NCBI GenBank assembly: GCA_027310325.1
Contig: DAIDBB010000213.1
Coordinates: 1 to 16,351, forward strand
Length of the DNA stretch: 16,351 nt
Source: a bacterium
Lineage (GTDB): Bacteria; Desulfobacterota; GWC2-55-46
Reading direction: 5' to 3'
Positions 1-7,042 of this stretch are shown one piece after another. A program made the translations under genes and the position numbers. Under the pieces are notes generated by a model, which saw only the letters and a program-made list of their open reading frames with translations, had not been told where the DNA came from and ran no database searches. Every line of letters begins with the position of its first letter. Within the stretch, counting starts at the first letter, position 1.

Positions 1-1
1 G

Positions 2-2368
2 GACGTGTACAGCCGCCTCTTGAGCGCTCCGCAGAAGAAGACGAAAAAGGCCGCGCAAAGCCTCCGCCATATCGAGATAAATGAAAACGGGAGGAGGGTC
101 CTTGAGAAACGCTACCTTAAAAAGGACTCCGAAGGAAGACCTGTTGAATCCGTTGAGGACATGTTCTGGAGGGTTGCGACCAACATAGCGGCCGCCGATT
201 CCTTCTACGATAAGGACACCGACACAGGGGAGACCGCAGAAGAGTTCTATGATATGATGGCGTCCCTCGAGTTCATGCCCAACTCCCCGACGCTCATGAA
301 CGCGGGGAGGGAGCTACAGCAGCTCTCGGCCTGTTTCGTCCTTCCGGTCGAGGACGCGATGGAGTCGATATTCGAGGCGGTAAAGCACACGGCCCTCATA
401 CATAAATCCGGCGGCGGCACCGGTTTTTCCTTCTCCAGGCTCCGCCCGTCCGGGGATACCGTCGGCTCCACTTCAGGCATCTCATCTGGCCCCATCTCCT
501 TCATGACGGTATTCGACAGCGCAACTGAGGCGATAAAGCAGGGCGGCACCAGGAGGGGCGCCAACATGGGCATCCTTCGCGTAGACCACCCGGATATAAT
601 GAACTTCATCGTCTGCAAGCAGGAAAATACCAAGCTCAACAACTTCAACATCTCCGTAAGCCTAACCGAGGACTTCATGAAGGCCGTCGAGAGCGACGGC
701 GTTTACGATATAAAGAACCCGAGGAACAATGCCGTTGTCGGAAAGATGAAGGCCAGAGAGGTCTTCGACAAGATCGTAGACATGGCCTGGAAAAACGGGG
801 ACCCGGGCATAATATTCATCGACCGCATGAACGCCGATAACCCCACCCCGCACGTCGGGGCCATAGAATCGACGAACCCCTGCGGCGAGCAGCCGCTCCT
901 TCCCTATGAGTCCTGCAACCTCGGCTCCATAAACTTGAGCAGGATGCTAAGGGCGAAGGCGAGGGCAAACGGCACCGCCGGCGGGTACGAGATGGACTGG
1001 GAGAAGCTCGGGGAAACGGTAAAGAGGTCGGTACACTTCCTCGATAACGTCATCGACATGAACCGCTACCCGATCCCGGAGATAGACAGGGTCACGAAGT
1101 CGAACCGCAAGATCGGCCTTGGAGTCATGGGCTTCGCCGACATGCTCATCATGCTCGGCATACCCTATAACTCCGAAGAGGCCATAGCTACTGCGGACAG
1201 GGTCATGGGCTTCATAAGGGAGAAGGGGAGAGGGGCCTCGACGGAGCTGGCCGAGGAGCGCGGGACCTTCCCGAACTTCAAGGGCTCGATATACGAAGGC
1301 TCTCTCGGCGAGGTCCGTAACGCCACTGTAACGACGATAGCGCCCACGGGGACCATATCGATAATCTCCGGGTGCTCCTCCGGCATAGAGCCGCTCTTTG
1401 CCCTCGCGTTCACCAGGAACGTGATGGAAGGGACCGAGCTTCTGGAGGTAAACCCGCTTCTTGAAGCGGTAGCCAGGGAAAGGGGCTTCGACAATCCGGA
1501 GATAATGAAAAAAGTCGCCGCCGAGGGGACCCTCCACGGTGCCGACGGCGTGGACGAAGAGATAAAAAGGCTCTTTGTGACGGCCCACGACATAACCCCC
1601 GAGTGGCATATAAAGATGCAGGCCGCCTTCCAGAGGCATACGGATAACGCGGTCTCGAAGACCGTCAACTTCCCGAACGAGGCTACCGTCGAGGACGTGG
1701 CCGAGGTCTACATCATGGCCTACACGCTCGGATGCAAGGGCGTTACGGTCTACAGGGACGGATCGAGGGAGGTGCAGGTCTTGAACAAGGGCAGCGAGAA
1801 GCCGAAGGCCGAGGAGGCCGCCCCTGCCCCGCAGCCCGCAGCCGCCGCGTCGCCTAAGCCCAAGCCGAGGGGAGAGGTGGCTTTCGGTGTCACAAAGAAG
1901 ATAAAGACCGGGTGCGGCAACCTCTACGTCACGATAAACGAGGACGAGGAGGGCAGGCCCTTCGAGATATTCACCCAGATAGGAAAGGCCGGAGGGTGCG
2001 TCGCATCCCAGTGCGAGGCCATAGGCAGGATGGCATCCCTGGTATTAAGGAGCGGCATACAGCCGGAGGAGATAGTAAGGCAGACGCGCGGCATAAGCTG
2101 CCACCTGCCGGTAGGCTTCGGCGGAGGAAGGGTCATGTCCTGCTCGGACGCCATGGCGCAGGCCATGGAGTGGTATCTGGGGCTTAAACGGAATACCGGG
2201 GGAAGGCTCTCCCTTTCATCCTCAGGCCATATCGATAACGCCAAGTTCGACAGCTTGCTCGCCCCCGAGGTGATGCAGCGCGGCGCGTGCCCGGACTGCG
2301 GCGGTACCGTCGAGCACTCCGACGGGTGCGTAGTTTGCAGGGGGTGCGGCTATACGGAGTGCAGTTAA
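2..2368 (+). CDS. nrdJ: Vitamin B12-dependent (class II) ribonucleoside-diphosphate reductase
   Basis: Reduces ribonucleotides to deoxyribonucleotides using adenosylcobalamin to make a thiyl radical, so it works with or without oxygen. Counting from the GTG at position 5, the NPCGE motif (291-295) holds the predicted radical cysteine C293 with N291 and E295; C110 (LSACF) and C304 (YESCNLGSIN) fit the redox pair. A second conserved barrel segment is APTGTISIISGCSSG near 447-460. An Ala/Pro/Lys-rich linker (about 597-622) leads to a TSCPD-type domain (about 634-725) and a Cys-rich tail with C762, C765, C775, C778, C781 and C786, typical of NrdJ zinc/redox tails. About 787 residues is normal for the long NrdJ form. 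The frame is open to the left edge and the GTG at 5 has no visible ribosome-binding site, so a few N-terminal residues may lie outside. Family assignment is very secure; the exact start is not. Confidence 0.96.
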   Translation, partial: DVYSRLLSAPQKKTKKAAQSLRHIEINENGRRVLEKRYLKKDSEGRPVESVEDMFWRVATNIAAADSFYDKDTDTGETAEEFYDMMASLEFMPNSPTLMNAGRELQQLSACFVLPVEDAMESIFEAVKHTALIHKSGGGTGFSFSRLRPSGDTVGSTSGISSGPISFMTVFDSATEAIKQGGTRRGANMGILRVDHPDIMNFIVCKQENTKLNNFNISVSLTEDFMKAVESDGVYDIKNPRNNAVVGKMKAREVFDKIVDMAWKNGDPGIIFIDRMNADNPTPHVGAIESTNPCGEQPLLPYESCNLGSINLSRMLRAKARANGTAGGYEMDWEKLGETVKRSVHFLDNVIDMNRYPIPEIDRVTKSNRKIGLGVMGFADMLIMLGIPYNSEEAIATADRVMGFIREKGRGASTELAEERGTFPNFKGSIYEGSLGEVRNATVTTIAPTGTISIISGCSSGIEPLFALAFTRNVMEGTELLEVNPLLEAVARERGFDNPEIMKKVAAEGTLHGADGVDEEIKRLFVTAHDITPEWHIKMQAAFQRHTDNAVSKTVNFPNEATVEDVAEVYIMAYTLGCKGVTVYRDGSREVQVLNKGSEKPKAEEAAPAPQPAAAASPKPKPRGEVAFGVTKKIKTGCGNLYVTINEDEEGRPFEIFTQIGKAGGCVASQCEAIGRMASLVLRSGIQPEEIVRQTRGISCHLPVGFGGGRVMSCSDAMAQAMEWYLGLKRNTGGRLSLSSSGHIDNAKFDSLLAPEVMQRGACPDCGGTVEHSDGCVVCRGCGYTECS

Positions 2369-2388
2369 GCGGCAGCCTTTAATAGAAG

Positions 2389-2415
2389 GGACGGCCTTCG
2401 TCAGCAAGGCCGTCC
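2389..2415 (+). terminator. Hairpin downstream of nrdJ (possible terminator)
   Basis: A perfect 10-bp inverted repeat, GGACGGCCTT (2389-2398) and AAGGCCGTCC (2406-2415), with a 7-base loop, 20 bp after the nrdJ stop codon. No T-run follows, so it is not a classical intrinsic terminator; it may stabilise the 3' end or act with Rho. A weaker 5-bp hairpin, GGGTT-TGTG-AACCC, follows at 2431-2444. Confidence 0.45.
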
Positions 2416-2467
2416 AGGGTCCGAAAAACAGGGTTTGTGAACCCGGAAACGCTAGACTCTTGGAATA

Positions 2468-2671
2468 ATGGAAATAAACCTTGAATGCCGCAGGTGCGGC
2501 TGCACGTTCATACAAAGATTCGGCGACATGCCCCACGGCAAGGTATTGAGGTGCCCGTTCTGCTCAGGCACATCCATAGACCTCGATGACGGCCCCAGAT
2601 TCGAGGACTTCGGGATAGAGGTGAGGGAGCACAGGTTCAAAAACGTCCTGAAGGCCGCCAGGAAGGCCTGA
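2468..2671 (+). CDS. Small zinc-ribbon protein, function unknown
   Basis: A 67-residue protein with two CxxC knuckles, CRRC (8-11) and CPFC (31-34), separated by about 20 residues. That is the layout of a single zinc ribbon. The C-terminal third is charged and probably helical (from about EVREHRFKNVLKAARKA). It resembles short putative regulatory or nucleic-acid-binding zinc ribbons, but I do not recognise a named family. Codon use matches the neighbouring genes and both knuckles are intact, supporting a real gene. The ribosome-binding site is weak (TTGGA just before the ATG). It lies between the nrdJ hairpin and the glmU promoter, so it could be read through from nrdJ or be monocistronic. 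No function can be inferred from context. Confidence 0.75.
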   Translation: MEINLECRRCGCTFIQRFGDMPHGKVLRCPFCSGTSIDLDDGPRFEDFGIEVREHRFKNVLKAARKA

Positions 2672-2748
2672 CCCCGCCGTTGACTATAGGGGTTATCCTC
2701 CGTACTCCTTTTCCCGACCGCCCGCTCAGTCCAAAAATCCAAAATCCC

Positions 2749-2777
2749 TTGACGATTCGCCGCTCTTCATATATCTT
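2749..2777 (+). promoter_or_regulatory. Predicted sigma-70 promoter of glmU
   Basis: TTGACG (2749-2754), a 17-bp spacer and TATCTT (2772-2777). The -35 box matches 5 of 6 consensus bases and the -10 box 4 of 6. Transcription starting about 7 bases after the -10 box would begin at the A of the glmU ATG (2784). No Shine-Dalgarno sequence precedes that ATG, which fits a leaderless message. A shifted -10 (TATATC at 2770) is a possible alternative. Confidence 0.45.
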
Positions 2778-2783
2778 TTACTT

Positions 2784-4166
2784 ATGAAGAACCTCGCGGC
2801 CATTGTCCTTGCCGCCGGCAAGGGCACCAGGATGAAATCCCGCATACCAAAGGTACTCCACCCGATAGCCGGACACGCGATGCTACATTACCCCATAGGC
2901 GTTCTTAAGGGGCTGAAGGCCGGCAAGGTCGTGGTCGTCACAGGCCACGGGGCCGAGGCCGTGGAAAAGGCGCTTTCAGGCTTCAAGGGGCTCACCTTCG
3001 TACATCAAGCCGAGCAGAAAGGAACGGGCCATGCCGTCATGTGCGCGGCAAGGGAGCTTAAGGCCCACACCGGGGACGTCATCATACTCTCAGGAGACGT
3101 CCCGCTCATAACCCCGCAGACCGTAAAGGCCCTTCTTAAGGTCCACAGGGGTAAAAGAGGCGCCCCGATATCATTCATAAGCGCGGTACTTGGCGACCCG
3201 TCCGGATACGGCAGGGTCGTAAGGGACCCCGACGGGAAGGTAACGGGGATAGTCGAAGACAAGGACTGCACGGCGCCTCAAAGGAAGATAAACGAGGTAA
3301 ACGCCGGGGTATATATGGTTAACGCCTCGTTCCTACTTAAGAATATCAACAGGATCTCCCCCAAGAACGCGCAGAAGGAGTACTACCTGCCGGACCTCGT
3401 CAGGATGGCGGTCGAGCAGGGAGGGCACGTCCCGGCTCTTACGCACCTCGACGCGTCCGAGGTCATGGGCATAAATAACAGGGTCGAGCTGGCCCGGGCG
3501 AACTCGATCATGAGGGAGAGGGTCTTAAGGGAGCTGATGCTTTCGGGGGTTACCATAGTCGACCCCGGAGCTACCTATATCGACGTCGGGGCAAGGATAG
3601 GCGTTGACACGCTCATATATCCAAACGTCCATATAAACGGCGGCACCACGATAGGCGAGAACTGCGTGATTGAAGAAGGCGCAAGGATAGAGGATTCCGC
3701 GATAGCGGTCAACACGAAAGTCAAGAGTTACTCTATAATAGAATCCACGTCCGTGGGGAAAGACGTTACAATCGGGCCGTTCGCCAGGCTCCGGCCCGGT
3801 AACGTCATAGGGGACAGGGCGCGTATCGGGAACTTCGTAGAGGTGAAGAAGTCCATCGTCGGAACCGGTTCCAAGGCCAACCACCTCTCTTATCTCGGGG
3901 ACTCGGAAATAGGCGACAACGTCAACATAGGGGCAGGGACGATCACCTGCAACTACGACGGGGTCAAAAAGCACAGGACGGTCATAGAAGACAACGCATT
4001 TATCGGGAGCGACACCCAGCTGGTTGCGCCCGTAAGGGTAGGAAAAAACGCATACGTCGGGTCGGGCACAACGGTCACAAAGGACGTCCCTTCCTGGTCT
4101 CTCGTCATAACAAGGGCGAACGAAAGGGTCGTCGAAGGCTGGGCGAAAAGGAAGATAAAGAAGTGA
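2784..4166 (+). CDS. glmU: Bifunctional GlcNAc-1-P uridyltransferase / GlcN-1-P acetyltransferase
   Basis: Catalyses the last two steps of UDP-GlcNAc synthesis in the cytoplasm: acetyl-CoA-dependent acetylation of glucosamine-1-phosphate, then uridylylation. The N-terminal nucleotidyltransferase signature is at about 8-23 (VLAAGKGTRMKSRIPK), followed by QAEQKGTGHA and the LSGDVPLI metal-binding segment. The C-terminal half (about 250-450) is a left-handed beta-helix of hexapeptide repeats with the acetyltransferase segments IGPFARLRPG, NFVEVKK, GAGTITCNYDG and IGSDTQLVAPV. Its 460 residues match the family (about 456). The ATG is the only start fitting the family N-terminus although it lacks a ribosome-binding site. 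glmS follows 124 bp downstream, so the pathway genes are adjacent. Product feeds peptidoglycan, and LPS lipid A if the organism makes it. Confidence 0.97.
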   Translation: MKNLAAIVLAAGKGTRMKSRIPKVLHPIAGHAMLHYPIGVLKGLKAGKVVVVTGHGAEAVEKALSGFKGLTFVHQAEQKGTGHAVMCAARELKAHTGDVIILSGDVPLITPQTVKALLKVHRGKRGAPISFISAVLGDPSGYGRVVRDPDGKVTGIVEDKDCTAPQRKINEVNAGVYMVNASFLLKNINRISPKNAQKEYYLPDLVRMAVEQGGHVPALTHLDASEVMGINNRVELARANSIMRERVLRELMLSGVTIVDPGATYIDVGARIGVDTLIYPNVHINGGTTIGENCVIEEGARIEDSAIAVNTKVKSYSIIESTSVGKDVTIGPFARLRPGNVIGDRARIGNFVEVKKSIVGTGSKANHLSYLGDSEIGDNVNIGAGTITCNYDGVKKHRTVIEDNAFIGSDTQLVAPVRVGKNAYVGSGTTVTKDVPSWSLVITRANERVVEGWAKRKIKK

Positions 4167-4171
4167 CGCTA

Positions 4172-4284
4172 CGGCGGGCAGAGGTCCAGAGGCCTTATCA
4201 AGGTATATGGAATGATGAATCTGTGCGGACGGTTTTCTGCCCGCCGCGCGGCGCGCAGGGAAAAACCTTTACAGGAGAACCTCC
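4172..4284 (+). promoter_or_regulatory. Structured 5' leader of glmS with hidden ribosome-binding site
   Basis: The glmU-glmS gap contains an 11-bp perfect inverted repeat, CGGCGGGCAGA (4172-4182) and TCTGCCCGCCG (4236-4246), whose 53-base interior can extend the stem (GTCC 4184-4187 with GGAC 4227-4230) and form an inner hairpin CCTT-ATC-AAGG. Further down, the best Shine-Dalgarno, AGGAG at 4273-4277, lies in a small hairpin GGAG-AAC-CTCC (4274-4284). It is 13 bases from the ATG, which is rather far. The layout suggests attenuation or translational control of glmS. I do not see the conserved core of the glmS ribozyme, so no known riboswitch class is claimed. Confidence 0.4.
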
Positions 4285-4290
4285 AGGGAT

Positions 4291-6111
4291 ATGTGCGGCA
4301 TAGTCGGCTACATCGGTGAAAAAGAAGCGGCGGACGTTCTTCTTGACGGGCTTAAGAAGCTCGAATACCGCGGCTACGACTCCTCGGGGCTTGCCGTAGT
4401 GAAGGACGGCAAGGTCGCCCTCAGGAGGGCCGTTGGGAAGCTCGATAAGCTCACGAACGAGGTCAAAAAGAGGCCCCTTGAAGGCCGCATAGGCATCGGC
4501 CACACGCGATGGGCCACCCACGGGAGACCCTCCGAAGCGAACGCGCACCCCCACATGGAGGGCGGGGTCGCCGTGGTGCATAACGGAATAATCGAGAACT
4601 ACCTGGCGCTCAAGGAAGAGCTCAGCGAAGAGGGCGCGAAGTTCAAGTCCGAGACCGATACCGAGATAATAAGCCATCTCATCCACCGGGAGATAAAAAG
4701 GGGTAAGACCCTCGTCGAGGCGGTCCGTGAGACGGTAAAGTACATAAAAGGCACCTTCGCCATGGCCGCCGTAAGCGAACACGAGCCGGATAAGATCGTC
4801 GCCGCGCGCATGGAATGCCCCCTTATACTCGGTCTGGGAAAACACGAGGCGATACTTTCTTCCGACATCCCGGCGATACTCAACGTAACGAGACGGGCCG
4901 TCTTCTTGAAAGACGGCGAGATGGTGATACTTACGAAGGACGGGGCGCTCATAACGGACTTTGGCGGCAAAGAGGTAAAAAGGGAGCCCTCCACCATCGA
5001 CTGGTCGCCGATAATGGCCGAGAAGGGCGGATACCGCCACTTCATGCTCAAGGAGATATTCGAGCAGCCTCGGGCCGTTGCCGACACTTTCAGGGGCCTC
5101 CTGATGGAAGAGTCCGGCGACGTATTTCTCGACAGGTTCGATATCCCGGTAGACTCTATCGACAGGGTCTACATAGTCGCGTGCGGCACGTCCTGGCACG
5201 CGGGCCTTGCGGCGAAGTTCTTTTTCGAGGAGTTCTTTCGGGTCCCCACGGAGGTGGACCTCGCCAGCGAGTTCCGCTACCGTAACCCTCTGGTCAACAA
5301 TAAGACCCTTGTCGTATCCATCTCCCAGTCCGGCGAGACGGCCGATACGCTTGCCGCGATAAAAGAGGTAAAGAGGAGGGGAGCCAGCACGATTGCGGTC
5401 TGCAACGTCATGGAAAGCAGCCTCACCCGTGAGGTCGACTGGTCTCTAATGACTCACGCCGGCCCCGAGATCGGTGTGGCATCCACAAAGGCCTTTACCA
5501 CGCAGCTAGTAGCCCTTTATATTCTCGCTCTCTATTTCGGAAGAAGGTCCGGCAACGTGGACGCGGAAACAGGCTCCGCCCTCATTCAGGAGCTCTTGCG
5601 GCTCCCGAAGAAGCTCGAGGAGACGCTTAACGTGGCTACTGCCATAGAGACGCTCGCCAAGAAGTACTGCCACCTCCGCGACTTCATCTACCTGGGCCGG
5701 GGCCTCAATCACCCGATAGCCCTGGAAGGGGCGCTTAAGCTTAAGGAGATATCCTACATCCACGCCGAGGGGTACGCCGCGGGCGAGATGAAGCATGGCC
5801 CCATAGCGCTCATCGACGAGGATATGCCGGTAGTGGCCCTAGCGCCCAACGACCGGAGCTACCCGAAGATGCTCGGAAATATGGAGGAGGTAAAGGCCCG
5901 CGGAGGCCGCCTTATAGCGGTCGTAAACGAGGGCGACGTCGAGGCCTCGCAGAAGGCCGACGACGTGATAAGGGTCCCCCCGGCCTCGGCACACCTCATG
6001 CCGGTCATACTCGCAATTCCGTTACAGCTCCTCGCCTACCATATCGCCGTACTTAAGGGCACGGACGTCGACCAGCCGAGAAATCTTGCCAAAAGCGTCA
6101 CAGTCGAGTAA
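4291..6111 (+). CDS. glmS: Glutamine--fructose-6-phosphate aminotransferase (isomerizing)
   Basis: Makes glucosamine-6-phosphate from fructose-6-phosphate and glutamine, the committed step to UDP-GlcNAc. The N-terminal glutaminase domain begins with the nucleophile Cys2 (MCGIVGYIG), followed by KLEYRGYDSSG, GHTRWATHG and HNGIIENY. Two SIS isomerase domains follow, with VACGTSWHAG, SISQSGETADT, GVASTKAFTTQ and LEGALKLKEISYIHAEGY, ending in the family C-terminal DQPRNLAKSVTVE. The length of 606 residues is normal (about 609 in E. coli). Cys2 fixes the start. Adjacent to glmU, the downstream enzyme of the same pathway; the intervening leader may control its translation. Confidence 0.98.
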   Translation: MCGIVGYIGEKEAADVLLDGLKKLEYRGYDSSGLAVVKDGKVALRRAVGKLDKLTNEVKKRPLEGRIGIGHTRWATHGRPSEANAHPHMEGGVAVVHNGIIENYLALKEELSEEGAKFKSETDTEIISHLIHREIKRGKTLVEAVRETVKYIKGTFAMAAVSEHEPDKIVAARMECPLILGLGKHEAILSSDIPAILNVTRRAVFLKDGEMVILTKDGALITDFGGKEVKREPSTIDWSPIMAEKGGYRHFMLKEIFEQPRAVADTFRGLLMEESGDVFLDRFDIPVDSIDRVYIVACGTSWHAGLAAKFFFEEFFRVPTEVDLASEFRYRNPLVNNKTLVVSISQSGETADTLAAIKEVKRRGASTIAVCNVMESSLTREVDWSLMTHAGPEIGVASTKAFTTQLVALYILALYFGRRSGNVDAETGSALIQELLRLPKKLEETLNVATAIETLAKKYCHLRDFIYLGRGLNHPIALEGALKLKEISYIHAEGYAAGEMKHGPIALIDEDMPVVALAPNDRSYPKMLGNMEEVKARGGRLIAVVNEGDVEASQKADDVIRVPPASAHLMPVILAIPLQLLAYHIAVLKGTDVDQPRNLAKSVTVE

Positions 6112-6125
6112 AATCCCCACTGTAA

Positions 6126-6200
6126 TTTTCCCAACCGGCCTTGCAGGAGGAATTTGCCGTGAGCGACCTTATCGTTGACGGCGGATACACGGCACAGTAA
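6126..6200 (+). pseudogene. Relic of a short-chain dehydrogenase C-terminus / coupled mini-ORF before plsY
   Basis: After an in-frame stop at 6123, this frame stays open for 24 codons and ends LIVDGGYTAQ-stop at 6198-6200. LIVDGGYTAQ is the classic C-terminal end of short-chain dehydrogenases/reductases; the Rossmann fold and YxxxK site are absent. A strong ribosome-binding site, GGAGG (6146-6150), stands 8 bases before a GTG at 6159, giving a 13-codon mini-ORF (VSDLIVDGGYTAQ) that stops 4 bases before the plsY ATG. plsY has no ribosome-binding site of its own, so the relic may drive plsY translation by reinitiation. It is either a gene-decay remnant now used as a leader or a chance match; the ten-residue family ending favours decay. 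Confidence 0.55.
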
Positions 6201-6204
6201 AAAA

Positions 6205-6786
6205 ATGAACCCGTACATACTCATACCCATAGCCTACCTCCTCGGCTCCATCCCGACCGGAGTGATAGTCGCCAGGGCCTTTGGCGCGAACGACCCGCGC
6301 CGGGCGGGAAGCAAGAATATCGGAGCGACAAACGTCGGACGCACGGCCGGGAAGGCCGCCGGGGTCGTTACGCTTATCGGCGACCTTTTCAAGGGGGCCC
6401 TGCCGGCGTTCGCTGCCGTGAGCCTTACGAACGAAGTGAGGCTCATAAGCCTTGTCGGTTTCGCGGCCTTCATAGGCCACCTCTTCCCGATATTCCTGGG
6501 CTTCCGGGGAGGAAAGGGTGTTGCAACGGCCTGCGGCGTCATGCTAGTTGTCGCACCGCTGGCCACACTACTTAGCGCGGCGGTATTCGTCATGGCCGTC
6601 CTCGTAAAAAAATACGTATCCCTCGGTTCCATGCTCGCCGCGGCTTCTCTACCCGTCTTTCTATCATTCCTGCCGCACGCCAGACCCTTCGTGCCCCTGG
6701 GCGTGGCGCTGAGCGCGCTCGTCATAATCAAGCACAAGGAAAATATAAAACGCCTCGCCGAAGGCAGGGAGAATAAGTTTAAGTAG
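6205..6786 (+). CDS. plsY: Acyl-phosphate:glycerol-3-phosphate acyltransferase
   Basis: Integral inner-membrane enzyme that transfers an acyl group from acyl-phosphate to sn-glycerol-3-phosphate, the first step of phospholipid synthesis in the PlsX/PlsY route. The three family motifs are present: SKNIGATN (about 36-43), GHLFPIFLGFRGGKGVAT (about 91-108) and the C-terminal HKENIKRL. Several hydrophobic segments fit the multi-pass topology. From the ATG at 6205 the protein is 193 residues, normal for PlsY, and MNPYILIPIAYLLGSIPTG is a typical N-terminus. A TTG at 6175 would add ten residues unlike the family and is not preferred. No Shine-Dalgarno is seen directly before the ATG; see the coupled mini-ORF upstream. 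Confidence 0.96.
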   Translation: MNPYILIPIAYLLGSIPTGVIVARAFGANDPRRAGSKNIGATNVGRTAGKAAGVVTLIGDLFKGALPAFAAVSLTNEVRLISLVGFAAFIGHLFPIFLGFRGGKGVATACGVMLVVAPLATLLSAAVFVMAVLVKKYVSLGSMLAAASLPVFLSFLPHARPFVPLGVALSALVIIKHKENIKRLAEGRENKFK

Positions 6787-6809
6787 GTCGTTTTTTGGGG
6801 GGAAACCTG

Positions 6810-6891
6810 TTGAAGCCGTCTTCGACAGCTTCAATCGGTAAGGTATGAATCATTTATATGGCTCGCCTTATCATTTCGTGAGTCGGCGAGC
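6810..6891. repeat. Two short inverted repeats downstream of plsY
   Basis: First repeat: TTGAAGC (6810-6816) with GCTTCAA (6828-6834), enclosing an inner GTC-TTC-GAC stem with one mismatch. Second: GCTCGCC (6861-6867) with GGCGAGC (6885-6891) around a 17-base loop. Neither is followed by a T-run. They may be 3'-end structures of plsY; functional meaning is uncertain. Confidence 0.4.
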
Positions 6892-6944
6892 GGCCGAACT
6901 ATAGAAAGTTTACCCCCAGACCCCCCTTCAAAGATTTTCAGTTC

Positions 6945-6985
6945 TTCCCAAGGGGACCCCCTATTTTAGGGGGTCCCCTTGGGAA
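6945..6985. repeat. Long perfect inverted repeat, 19-bp arms
   Basis: Arms TTCCCAAGGGGACCCCCTA (6945-6963) and its exact reverse complement (6967-6985) with a 3-base TTT centre. On the plus strand it is followed by CTAAAAATTTTT, so it could terminate plsY read-through; on the minus strand it lies beyond the hydrolase gene. Its extreme stem and GGGAA/TTCCC core, shared with the next repeat, suggest an intergenic repeat family as much as a terminator. Confidence 0.6.
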
Positions 6986-7006
6986 CTAAAAATTTTTGGA
7001 GAGAGT

Positions 7007-7039
7007 TTGAGGGAACCTTTTATAAAAAGGTTCCCTCAA
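7007..7039 (-). terminator. 15-bp hairpin just after the hydrolase gene (minus strand)
   Basis: Perfect arms TTGAGGGAACCTTTT (7007-7021) and AAAAGGTTCCCTCAA (7025-7039) with a 3-base loop, ending 3 bp past the minus-strand stop codon of the metallo-hydrolase. The position suggests a terminator for that gene. The U-rich stretch is within the stem rather than after it, so it is not a textbook example. The GGGAACC/GGTTCCC core recalls the neighbouring repeat at 6945-6985. Confidence 0.5.
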
Positions 7040-7042
7040 GAG

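Noticed and set aside
4167..4290. glmS ribozyme/riboswitch
   Set aside because: The gap is short and the conserved catalytic core and pseudoknot sequences are not recognisable; reported only as a structured leader.
4198..5199. Long minus-strand open frame (333 codons) opposite glmS
   Set aside because: Lies antisense to the strongly conserved glmS coding region, has no family resemblance, and results from high GC and biased codon use.
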